Of a stretch of DNA of 6,781 nt, positions 1 through 5,968 are shown piece after piece. Below the pieces are notes generated by a model. It was given only the letters and a program-made list of their open reading frames with translations, made no database searches and was not told where the DNA came from. Within the stretch, counting starts at the first letter, position 1; each line of letters starts with the position of its first letter. Source of the stretch: Synechococcales cyanobacterium PMM_0036 (lineage in GTDB: Bacteria > Cyanobacteriota > Cyanobacteriia > Elainellales > Elainellaceae); assembly GCA_949127645.1 (NCBI GenBank), contig CASBQM010000124.1:1-6781 (forward strand), read 5' to 3'. A program made the position numbers and the translations under genes.

Positions 1-141
1 AATCAACTGAATACGCTTTCATAAATGAGTAGCCCTACCATTATCAGTGTCTTTTAGTGTATCGTATTGAGTCGAAAACCGCTATATTATTTGACTGGCG
101 CATTAAGAGAACACTGAGCCTACAACAAGTTCTACTTTCAC

Positions 142-1055
142 ATGACAAATAGTACTGATCCTTTAAAGGTATTATTACCAGCTTTACTTCTCTTAAGCGT
201 TGTGACTGGATGTTCATCTAGTGCTGAACAGACATCTGAGCCAAGTCTAGTCAGCCAAGCTAGTTCTGAAGTTTTTTCTCCAGTCGGCGCTGCCTCTTCC
301 CCATCAGCACCTCAACCACAGACAGATACTTTCCAATTCCCTCAACCTACCTGCGGCGACCAACCAACAGGTGAGAATGACACTTGGTATCCCATATTCA
401 TTAATGGTGGAGATGTGGCACAAATCCGCGCCCAGTTCTGTGACGACAGCATTCTAACCACTCGGAAGGACTCAGGCATTCGATCGGTACAAGTAGCAAG
501 TTTCACCAACCGCCAAAGAGCTGATGCATTCGCTCAAGCTGTAAGCGGTGAGGTTGGCTCCCCCACAACTGCAACGGATCTTAAAGAAGCTGCTGGACTG
601 CAAGCTTCCCCTAAGCCACATGAAAGCATATCCACTCAGAGCATCGAGGTAGGATTTCGGCACTCCAGAGTGCTTATATCGAAAGTTCCAGGTTCCTCAA
701 TCCGTATAAGAGACGATGCTAACGCCCAAGCATACGTTCGCCACCTGGATATGCAGGGGATGCTGTTGTTATCGAAGGTAAAAAGCAAGGTAACGATGGG
801 CAGAGTTGGTACCGAGTCTCTTTTGTCTCAAAAGCTGAAGGGTGGGTACGTAGTGATTTTGTTCTTCTCAATACAACTGAAGTCAGAAGTCAACCTAGCC
901 CAGAGCTATCTGTTTCGGATACAACGACGTATAACCTTGCCCCATCCAGATCCTCAAGCAGTTCAGGTCGCTGCGTTAGCTCAGATGATCTTGACAGTCG
1001 AGGGCATCGTTGTGGTGGTCGGGCATCTAGTGTTCGCCGAGGAAGGAGGCGTTAG
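142..1055 (+). pseudogene. Frameshifted secreted lipoprotein with C-terminal bacterial SH3 domain
   Basis: The N-terminus has a hydrophobic segment (residues 9-22) ending in the lipobox VTGC with the lipidated Cys at 24, followed by a Ser/Pro/Gln-rich linker (about 25-65). A Cys-containing domain follows (C71, C100), whose part SVQVASFTNRQRADAFAQ (115-132) resembles a SPOR-like segment. An SH3b domain begins near residue 182 (SSIRIRDDANAQAYVRHL). At about base 747 the frame breaks. The uninterrupted frame runs on to a stop at 1141-1143 but gives non-protein-like sequence. Rereading one G at 747 restores HLGYAGDAVVIEG, then WYRVSF and GWVRSDFV, which is typical SH3b, and a tail GRCVSSDDLDSRGHRCGG resembling a Cys motif I recall from cyanobacterial exported proteins, ending at TAG 1053-1055. 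Repaired length is about 304 residues. The likely cause is loss of one G from a GGG run, or a sequencing error. The role is probably envelope-associated binding; the exact function is unknown. There is no clear ribosome site before the ATG at 142. Confidence 0.75.
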
Positions 1056-1219
1056 TTTTAAAGGTATACAATTAATTCTCAATAGTTCGCCATTAGGTTC
1101 TTCCAAAGCTAGTCTTCTACTTGTTGCTTTAGGCTGCTCTTAGTAGTGGTCGAGCGCCATGATCCGTTGCCAAGCTGTTTTGACTTACACGTAAACAGGT
1201 GGCTCCCTGGGAACAGCTA

Positions 1220-1248
1220 TAGAGCTTTAACATTAATCCAAAGCTCTA
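1220..1248. repeat. Inverted repeat, 9-bp perfect stem
   Basis: TAGAGCTTT (1220-1228) and AAAGCTCTA (1240-1248) are perfect complements around an 11-base loop. There is no T-run on either side, so it is not a classical intrinsic terminator. It lies downstream of the lipoprotein gene and could stabilise that transcript's 3' end. Confidence 0.5.
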
Positions 1249-1309
1249 GCGTTAGAACTGGGTGAGCGGTTCAGAGCATTTACTGAATGAATCGATCAAG
1301 GGGCTGACT

Positions 1310-1336
1310 CTAAAAATTGTTGATGTGACATCAACA
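1310..1336 (-). terminator. Possible intrinsic terminator of the integrase transcript
   Basis: On the minus strand the stem TGTTGATG/CATCAACA with a three-base loop is followed by ATTTTTAG. It lies about 170 bases past the integrase stop codon. The stem is short with moderate G+C, so termination would be weak. The same bases are also listed as a repeated palindrome, and the two readings compete. Confidence 0.3.
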
Positions 1337-1338
1337 GC
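1317..1338. repeat. Palindromic motif, copy 1 (operator-like or hairpin)
   Basis: TGTTGATGTGACATCAACA at 1318-1336 is a perfect 9+1+9 palindrome. Including its flanks, 22 bases recur at 1396-1417 with only two differences. Read on the minus strand it forms an 8-bp stem with a TCA loop followed by AATTTTTA, so it could also act as a terminator for the integrase transcript that ends at 1509. Its odd-centred symmetry is equally compatible with a dimeric DNA-binding protein's operator. Confidence 0.6.
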
Positions 1339-1395
1339 ATCAATGTCTAGTCATAGCAAGCCTTTCAGGCAAAACGTTCAAATTTCTGTTGAGGT

Positions 1396-1417
1396 TTGTT
1401 GATATCACATCAACAGC
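1396..1417. repeat. Palindromic motif, copy 2
   Basis: TGTTGATATCACATCAACA at 1397-1415 matches copy 1 at 17 of 19 positions and lies 79 bp from it in the same orientation, with the flanking T and GC also conserved. One arm pair is mismatched. There is no T-run on either side, so unlike copy 1 it does not look like a terminator, which favours a protein-binding or dispersed-repeat explanation for the pair. Confidence 0.6.
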
Positions 1418-1478
1418 CCCGAGCTTGCTGAACCAAGCTTTAGGTAGGAATTGTTAATGTTGCGGATGTTTTACTGCT

Positions 1479-1510
1479 AAGTGCATAGTCATAGTTATAA
1501 CTATGTACTT
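1479..1510. repeat. Nested palindrome and hairpin at the integrase 3' end
   Basis: CATAGTTATAACTATG (1490-1505) is a perfect 16-bp palindrome. An alternative, longer stem pairs AAGTGCATAG (1479-1488) with CTATGTACTT (1501-1510), allowing one G-T pair. The right arm overlaps the integrase stop codon (1509-1511). No T-run follows on either strand. Confidence 0.5.
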
Positions 1511-2624
1511 ACATCAGTTCTAGTAACTGAAGTCCGCCCTGAATATCAGCAGCATAGTGCTTGAACAAAACCTCTGGGTCATGACCAGTTATCTCTGCAA
1601 TCAACATTGGTGAGAGTCCCTTAGCCAGCGAGTGAGAGATGAAGGTATGTCGGCAGTTGTAAGGACAGCGGTATTCAATAGCCGTTTTAGCCAGCACTGA
1701 TAGCCATGCACGGTTACAAAAGGCGTGATCGTCCATTGTGCCACCCTTTCGAGCTGGAAAGACTAAAGTATCCTCTGTCCACTGGGCGGGGCGACGTTGC
1801 AACAGCAGTTGTTGCAATTTCGAGGTTAGCTTAAACTGGCGCGCTCGATTTGTCTTGGTTGCGTTGCGTATGCCGCCCCGAGAGATATTTTCACCGATCC
1901 AGATCTTTGAGCAATCATCGTTTAAATGCTTCCACTGCAGAGCGATTGCCTCACCGATACGGCATCCTGTAGATAGAAGGAACTCTACGAAATCAGCATA
2001 GTAGGCATAGTAGCGATCATCTCTAAACTCGCTTAAAATCAACCGCATCTCTATAACGGTAAACGGGCGAGGTTTCTGTGATGGCGGTACTTTCACCCGT
2101 CTTAAAGATTCTGTCCAAGGATTTTGAGTAACTAGCTGCTTCTTAAACGCCCACTTCCAGCAGGCGTTTAAAGTTGTGAGCCGTTCCCGTTGGGTAGCAG
2201 GCTTTAATGTCTATGAAAGATAAAACCTAAAGTCGTCGGCGGATTCTTCATCAATAGATACCACAGCCTTCTCACCAAAAAAATCTGCAATCGGCTTTCG
2301 CAATGCCTTGAATTTACTAAGCGATTGAGTCTCCAGGCTGCGCCGCTTGTATTCTGTGAATTGCCGCAATAACTCTTGAATTGATAGATTTGATAATGAT
2401 TGCTGCCGTTGTGGTTTGTATTTAGTTAACGTTTGGTCAAAGTTTCCAGTGAATAAGTCAGCCTCAATAATTGCAGCTTTACCTTGAGATACGATGCGGT
2501 TTACTTTACTGTCGGGTAGTCCAAGTGGTAGACAGTACCGCTTGCCTTGGTAGCTCCACCGCAGACGCAGCCTACCGTTACAGAGACCTACAACAACTGT
2601 GCCATGCTGTGATTTTTCCCCCAT
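1509..2624 (-). pseudogene. Tyrosine recombinase (phage-type integrase) interrupted by one in-frame TAG
   Basis: Two open stretches, 2624-2214 and 2210-1509, lie in the same frame and are separated only by TAG at 2211-2213 (codon 138). The bases after the stop read TLKPATQRERL and then CWKWAFKKQL, the usual core-binding domain of these enzymes, so this is one gene of 371 sense codons and stop. Residues 8-70 resemble a Min27-type arm-DNA-binding domain (GRLRLRWSYQGKRYCLPLGL, ending near TKYKP); 80-175 are core-binding; 185-371 are catalytic. The catalytic set is complete: R222 (GCRIGEA), K257, R325 in YNCRHT (Tyr in place of the first His, which I believe recurs in this subfamily), H348 (GH) and nucleophile Y357. 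The start ATG has GAGG four bases upstream. A GTG at 2094-2096 could give a 195-residue catalytic fragment. Its start faces tRNA-Thr, its probable integration target. A single nonsense change (for example CAG to TAG) would explain the break. Confidence 0.85.
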
Positions 2625-2637
2625 ACGCCCTCGCTAG

Positions 2638-2657
2638 ATACCAATTTAATACCAATT
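2638..2657. repeat. Two direct repeats ATACCAATT spaced 11 bp
   Basis: ATACCAATT occurs at 2638-2646 and 2649-2657, exactly 11 bases apart, on the same face of the helix. The pair lies between the integrase start (2624) and the 3' end of tRNA-Thr (2775), where arm-type sites or an integrase promoter would be expected. Function is inferred from position only. Confidence 0.3.
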
Positions 2658-2774
2658 CTAAGGGCATAGATAGGGTAGACCTGTCCTAGGTTGTCGTAGG
2701 TGACTCAGAACGTACCACTACAGAAGCCTTAGTGAAAAGCCGTTGAAGCCTTGACCAGAAATACTTTCATTGTA

Positions 2775-2846
2775 AGCCCGTGATGAGGATTGAACTCATG
2801 ACCTCACCCTTACCAAGGGTGTGCTCTACCACTGAGCCACACGGGC
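2775..2846 (-). tRNA. trnT: tRNA-Thr(GGT)
   Basis: A 72-base cloverleaf on the minus strand. The acceptor stem pairs GCCCGTG (2846-2840) with CACGGGC (2782-2776), and the discriminator base is T. The D arm contains GGCTCAGTGGTAGAGC. The anticodon stem CACCC/GGGTG encloses loop TTGGTAA with anticodon GGT at 2814-2812. The T loop is TTCAATC. CCA is not encoded. It lies 89 bases downstream of tRNA-Tyr and is probably co-transcribed with it. Its 3' end faces the integrase start, making it the likely attachment gene. The mature sequence looks intact. Confidence 0.95.
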
Positions 2847-2935
2847 AAAAACAGCTTTGAGTTCGTACCTGTTATTCTAGAGTAAGTTTAACTTACTTAA
2901 GACACAATAGGTAAAACTCGCAGCCTAAATGTGGA

Positions 2936-3017
2936 TGGGCCGAGCTGGATTTGAACCAGCGTAGGCGTAGCCAGCGGATTTACAGTCCGCCCCCATTAAC
3001 CACTCGGGCATCGACCC
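2936..3017 (-). tRNA. trnY: tRNA-Tyr(GTA)
   Basis: An 82-base class II tRNA on the minus strand with a long variable arm. The acceptor stem pairs GGGTCGA with TCGGCCC (one G-T pair), and the discriminator is A. The anticodon stem GCGGA/TCCGC encloses CTGTAAA with anticodon GTA at 2983-2981. The T arm is GCTGG-TTCAAAT-CCAGC. CCA is not encoded. It precedes tRNA-Thr in the same direction, consistent with a two-tRNA transcript. Confidence 0.95.
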
Positions 3018-3036
3018 GCTTGTTCCACAGTCACCC

Positions 3037-3066
3037 ATCGTAGCATGGCTAAACTGAGGATGGTAA
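3037..3066 (-). promoter_or_regulatory. Probable promoter of the tRNA-Tyr/tRNA-Thr unit
   Basis: On the minus strand TTACCA (3066-3061) and TACGAT (3042-3037) are separated by 18 bases, and TG stands one base before the -10 box (an extended -10). The predicted start lies about a dozen bases before the tRNA-Tyr 5' end at 3017, a sensible leader for a tRNA precursor. Confidence 0.45.
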
Positions 3067-3118
3067 GAAGAATCCCAATATTTTTGTATAACTTTTTCAT
3101 AAACGTGATGCCGAGTTC

Positions 3119-4255
3119 CTAAGTCCAGTGGGGACGCTGCTGGCTCCTAGGCGCATTTAGACTGCGATAGTGACGTGAAGGGAAATCACTCTCGTCATAA
3201 ATTTCTCCGACCAGCTCTTCTAAAATATCCTCTAGGGTGAGCAGCCCGACCGTGCCGCCATACTCATCGACAACGATCGCTAGATGCAGTCGCTGTTGCA
3301 GCATCTCCTTCAACAAATCAGTGACACGCTTTACCTCAGGGACAAATACAGGCGCATCCATTGCCATCGTCACCGGAGCGGTTTCACGTCCTTCTGCTCG
3401 CACAGTTTTGAGTGCCTGAAGCGCTCGTTTGAGATGCACAATTCCGATGATTTCATCTTTAGATTCTTCCTGAACGGGAATTCGAGAATAGCCTGTCTCC
3501 AGACACAAATCCACCAGATTTTGCAGCGTTGCCTCCTGGGAAATGGTGCGCATATCTACTCTAGGCTTAACAACGTCATATGCAGTCAGACGATCGAGCA
3601 TTAGAGCCTTATTAAGCAACTGCCGCTTGTCTAGGTCAAGCTGCCCTTTGCCCCCCAAAATATCAATCATGAGCTGAAGATCATTGACGGATTCTCCCTG
3701 CTGATTAGAATTACCAAACGCCCGAATAGCGACCTGGGCGATCGCCTCTAGCAAATAAATAATCCCCAACCAGGACAGCACCCTCGACAGCCAGTAAATC
3801 GGTCGCACCACTGTCTTAAATATAGGCATAACGTTGTTGATAGCCAGGGATTTGGGCGTAATTTCACCAAAAATCAGCACCAGTATCGTCACTACCAGCG
3901 TTGCCGCCAGAATTGATTCGTTGCTGCCAAACCAAATTGCAAATAGGTTGCTAGTCAAAATTGCCGAGAAATTATTGACTAAATTGTTGCCAATCAGCAG
4001 TGTGGTAATGAACCGCGTTCGGTTTTCTAGGACTAAAGGGAAAATGCCACTGGGATTGCCCTGCTCTTTAATTAAGGCTCGGAGCTTCAGGTTGTCTAAT
4101 GCAGTAATAGCGGTTTCTGATCCTGAAAAGAGGGCAGACATGGCTAGCATCAAAACCAGGATACTTAAATCAATCCAAGTGCTACCCAGAATCGGGTTAG
4201 CTTCAACCATCAGGAGTTGAGAGACAGGAGAGAACAAGACAGGTAGGGGAATCAC
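3119..4255 (-). CDS. CNNM/CorC-type (hemolysin-family) membrane protein with CBS pair
   Basis: This 378-residue protein has the order transmembrane DUF21/CNNM domain (about 25-180) then two CBS domains (about 228-285 and 295-352). Hydrophobic segments lie near 25-48, 83-108, 115-130 and 150-178. Family signatures are visible: FSGSETAITAL (43-53), GNNLVNN (89-95), FGEITPKSLA (129-138) and, in the second CBS, VVDEYGGTVGLLTLEDILEE (328-347). Family members are linked to Mg2+ or other divalent-cation export or sensing, and CBS pairs usually bind adenine nucleotides; transport here is inferred. The usual C-terminal CorC/HlyC domain (about 80 residues) is absent, and the protein ends 26 residues after the second CBS. 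The start is uncertain: GTG at 4255 gives the full frame, while ATG at 4210 (residue 16) gives a shorter form retaining all domains. Neither has a clear ribosome site. The gene is intact, unlike its neighbours on both sides. Confidence 0.9.
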   Translation of the reverse strand: MIPLPVLFSPVSQLLMVEANPILGSTWIDLSILVLMLAMSALFSGSETAITALDNLKLRALIKEQGNPSGIFPLVLENRTRFITTLLIGNNLVNNFSAILTSNLFAIWFGSNESILAATLVVTILVLIFGEITPKSLAINNVMPIFKTVVRPIYWLSRVLSWLGIIYLLEAIAQVAIRAFGNSNQQGESVNDLQLMIDILGGKGQLDLDKRQLLNKALMLDRLTAYDVVKPRVDMRTISQEATLQNLVDLCLETGYSRIPVQEESKDEIIGIVHLKRALQALKTVRAEGRETAPVTMAMDAPVFVPEVKRVTDLLKEMLQQRLHLAIVVDEYGGTVGLLTLEDILEELVGEIYDESDFPSRHYRSLNAPRSQQRPHWT

Positions 4256-4297
4256 AGTAAATTTTGCAGTAAATGGGGCTGTAGCTGACGGGCAATG

Positions 4298-4339
4298 AAA
4301 AAGAGGGTCATCCTTGAAAAGATGATACCCTTCTCTTTT
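4298..4339 (-). terminator. Bulged hairpin with T-run, probable terminator
   Basis: On the minus strand GGGT and CATC pair with GATG and ACCC around an eight-base loop, with outer A/T-rich pairs and small bulges, followed by TTTTT. It sits downstream of the decayed glycosyltransferase/methyltransferase region and about 40 bases upstream of the CNNM start, so it would insulate the two units. The arms are also followed by TTTT on the plus strand, so it could work in both directions. Confidence 0.4.
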
Positions 4340-4395
4340 ACTTCAGCAAGTTCCTCAACAGAGATAATCTTAAACCTACCCCCGTCTAATGAAAC

Positions 4396-4401
4396 TATAA
4401 T
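4396..4401 (+). promoter_or_regulatory. Consensus -10 box TATAAT
   Basis: A perfect TATAAT with no good -35 box at 16-19 bases, as in many cyanobacterial promoters that rely on an activator or on -10 strength. Transcription would begin near 4408, leaving a leader of about 20 bases with AGGG before the ATG at 4431. Confidence 0.35.
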
Positions 4402-4430
4402 TTCAGTGATGGTGAAAGATTAGGGCAGCT

Positions 4431-4550
4431 ATGGGATGGATGTTAGAGAATACAAGATACTGGGGTGAAAATAATCAGTTACAGGAATCTGCCCAGAGAA
4501 TTTTACAGAGAGGGATAGAACTAGCTACAGATTTAAGCTCTCAGGGATAA
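4431..4550 (+). CDS. Possible 39-residue small protein, unrecognised
   Basis: The frame ATG 4431 to TAA 4548-4550 encodes 39 residues beginning MGWMLENTRYWGENN, followed by a probably amphipathic helix (QLQESAQRILQRGIELATDL). Support comes from AGGG at 4422-4425, five bases before the ATG, and a perfect TATAAT about 30 bases upstream. There is no signal peptide or membrane segment. I recognise no family. It could be a genuine small gene or the 5' end of a larger gene cut off by the rearrangement that damaged the minus-strand genes to its right. The tail overlaps the terminal codons of the decayed minus-strand frame. Confidence 0.3.
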   Translation: MGWMLENTRYWGENNQLQESAQRILQRGIELATDLSSQG

Positions 4551-4689
4551 CATCGGTGAGACTAGATAAAGCCATGGGCGATCGCTCAGCAATACACATA
4601 ATTGACTGAGCTGCTGATTTAGAATTGGGATTAATTTCAGATAATTTCTGGCATATCCTGACTCTCCGGGGGGCTTGCCCCAGTTGTCC

Positions 4690-5000
4690 ATTTGCTGTGC
4701 TTTTTCTAATGCACCTTGAGAAATACCTACGCCAATGAGAAGGCTAGGTGAGCCGCCTAATGTAGCACAGGCATTGCCGGGACCACAGCCGATATCGACT
4801 ACAGTTTTGTGATCTCAACTTCCACAGGCTTTTTGCCATCGTGAGTTAAAGGCTTCACTTCGATGAGTTCTTTGAAAATATTCTTCTCTCCAAGTGGGGT
4901 GTCCAAAGAAATAGCTGTTTGACTGCATTCCGATCGTCCAATTGCCAATTGGACATTTATAAATACCGTTCTCCTGTTTAGAAATCTCGATTGTGTCCAT
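4690..5000 (-). pseudogene. Truncated class I SAM-dependent methyltransferase
   Basis: From ATG 5000 the minus strand reads YKCPIGNWTIGM and FFGHPTWREEYFQRTHRSEA, meets TGA at 4815-4817, and continues in the same frame with DHKTVVDIGCGPGN, the glycine-rich SAM-binding motif I, then LLIGVGISQGALEKA. Protein similarity fades after about base 4692, so only the first third or so of a normal enzyme remains and everything after motif I and the adjacent strand is missing. The TGA sits where the local pattern (CGS-stop-DHK) fits Trp, so TGG to TGA is the simplest change. Its target is unknown; neighbourhood with a glycosyltransferase suggests glycan modification. The relic follows the glycosyltransferase relic in frame without an intervening stop. 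Confidence 0.65.
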
Positions 5001-5783
5001 GCGGAATCCGATAAATCGAACCCGGTTTTCTAGCCCTAATTGGGTCACTTGACGATGCAGTTGTTGGACATAAGCCTGTTCTCCAAATAAGGCATCGCCG
5101 ACAAATAAAGCCGTCACATCTTCTGAGCAGCGCTTCAACGCTTCAATCAAAATATGCTGCCCTTTTCAGGGCGACAGCCAACTAAAGTGACCCATAACAA
5201 ACTGGCGATCGATCTCAAGGGTTTGTCTCAGTTGCAAAGCTTCTGCCTAATGGTTTATGTAAGAACCAGGTGCAAATCCGTTGTAGCCCACTTCCGTTAA
5301 ATCTACTCGTCCTTTAGCCTCTGCAAATGCTTTTTGAGAGGCTTTAGAATTGGCAATTACTAAAGATGCAAAGCAATTTGCCATTGTCACAATCAGCTGG
5401 CGATTGACTTCGCTGAAGTGTTCAAGTGAAACGATGTCATGCAGATGGTAGATCAAAGGACGACGGCTGAAAACAGAGGCGATCGCGCCCACCACTGGAG
5501 CTTTTTGGGTGTTGGCGTAAATCAAATCATACTCACGGCTGAGTTGAGTAACTTGATAAATGAATGGCACCAGTTGCGCTAAGCTGCCTAATCCTTGCGG
5601 GAGGTTACTATCTTTGCAAACTTGAATCGTTTGATGAGTAAGAACTTTAACAGTGATCTGATGTTGCTCCAATAATTTTCTAAAAGAGCCATCTGCTAGT
5701 AGACAAGCTATGACTCTGATCTTGAAGAGCTGAGCGATATCCAATAACCAAAGCTGTGCGCCAAGAGGCTGATACTCTTCCAT
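5001..5783 (-). pseudogene. Decayed GT4-type glycosyltransferase, C-terminus lost
   Basis: The minus strand reads as a GT-B glycosyltransferase in one frame: an N-terminal Rossmann domain (LLDIAQLF, EYDLIYANTQKAPVVGAIAS, RPLIYHLHDIVS, ASLVIANSKASQKAF, VGYNGFAP), then the start of the nucleotide-sugar domain (GHFSWLSP, KGQHILIEAL, TALFVGDALFGEQAYVQQL, NRVRFIGFR). Two in-frame stops interrupt it: TAG at 5247-5249 (after SYINH) and TGA at 5166-5168, where the family pattern SP-W-KGQ calls for Trp. The frame then runs straight into the methyltransferase relic, so roughly the last 100 residues, including the donor-binding glutamate region, are deleted. The N-terminus is also odd: PLGAQLWLLDIAQ replaces the usual glycine-rich GGAER-type start, and TAA lies directly upstream in frame, so it may be trimmed. 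It probably once acted in cell-surface or exopolysaccharide synthesis. A functional product is unlikely. Confidence 0.8.
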
Positions 5784-5968
5784 TTTTTACAGACGCTTAT
5801 TTCATTATTTCGGCTTTACTGAAGATAGTCCGGACGGTTAAGTTGTTGAGTTAATCTGGTTTGCTCCCCGCGATCGAGATCCCCATGCGCACTGGCTAAA
5901 GATTAAGCTCAGAATGCGTCAAGATAAAGAGAGTTCTTTCGTTTGACCTGGATTCAGGCTAAGTTCTT

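Larger units (their letters stand above)
1056..1508. other. Non-coding stretch between convergent genes, rich in inverted repeats
   Basis: I found no credible coding sequence on either strand in these 453 bases. The out-of-frame continuation of the lipoprotein reading frame to 1143 is not protein-like. The stretch separates two genes that converge (the lipoprotein ends at 1055, the integrase at 1509), so promoters are not expected here. It holds four separate inverted repeats: 1220-1248, 1318-1336, 1397-1415 and 1479-1510. A distant 7-bp inverted pair (GGGGCTG 1300-1306, CAGCCCC 1414-1420) also brackets the two palindromes. Confidence 0.6.
4256..4689. other. Mostly non-coding stretch upstream of the CNNM gene
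   Basis: This stretch holds a bulged hairpin (4298-4339), a consensus-like -10 box with a possible 39-residue gene on the plus strand (4396-4550), one HIP1 site (4578-4585) and, on the minus strand, an open tail in frame with the methyltransferase relic that ends at a TAA at 4533-4535. Another minus-strand frame is also open over about 4530-4710 and reads as plausible but unrecognised protein (contains CQKLSEINPNSKSAAQ). It may be scrambled remnants of genes lost beside the relic. Confidence 0.4.

Noticed and set aside
83..90. TATATTAT as a promoter for the lipoprotein
   Set aside because: It resembles a -10 box, but no acceptable -35 box lies at 16-19 bases, and A/T-rich matches are common by chance.
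472..663. Minus-strand open frame opposite the lipoprotein
   Set aside because: It is a shadow of the lipoprotein coding frame, with no protein-family features and no ribosome site.
742..752. Programmed -1 ribosomal frameshift in the lipoprotein gene
   Set aside because: The site (CAC CTG GAT) has no X-XXY-YYZ slippery heptamer and no obvious downstream stem, so a one-base deletion or sequencing error is simpler.
1310..1420. CRISPR array or MITE formed by the twin palindromes
   Set aside because: Only two copies exist, with no spacer-length regularity, terminal inverted repeats or target-site duplication that I can see.
1738..2001. Plus-strand open frame opposite the integrase
   Set aside because: The complementary frame contains the recombinase catalytic motifs; this strand reads as low-information sequence.
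3237..4220. Several plus-strand open frames opposite the CNNM gene
   Set aside because: They are shadows of a well-supported membrane-protein gene with clear CBS and DUF21 signatures.
2211..5249. Stop-codon reassignment (TAG to Gln, TGA to Trp)
   Set aside because: The intact CNNM gene ends with TAG, and the damaged genes also show a frameshift and deletions, so ordinary decay fits better.
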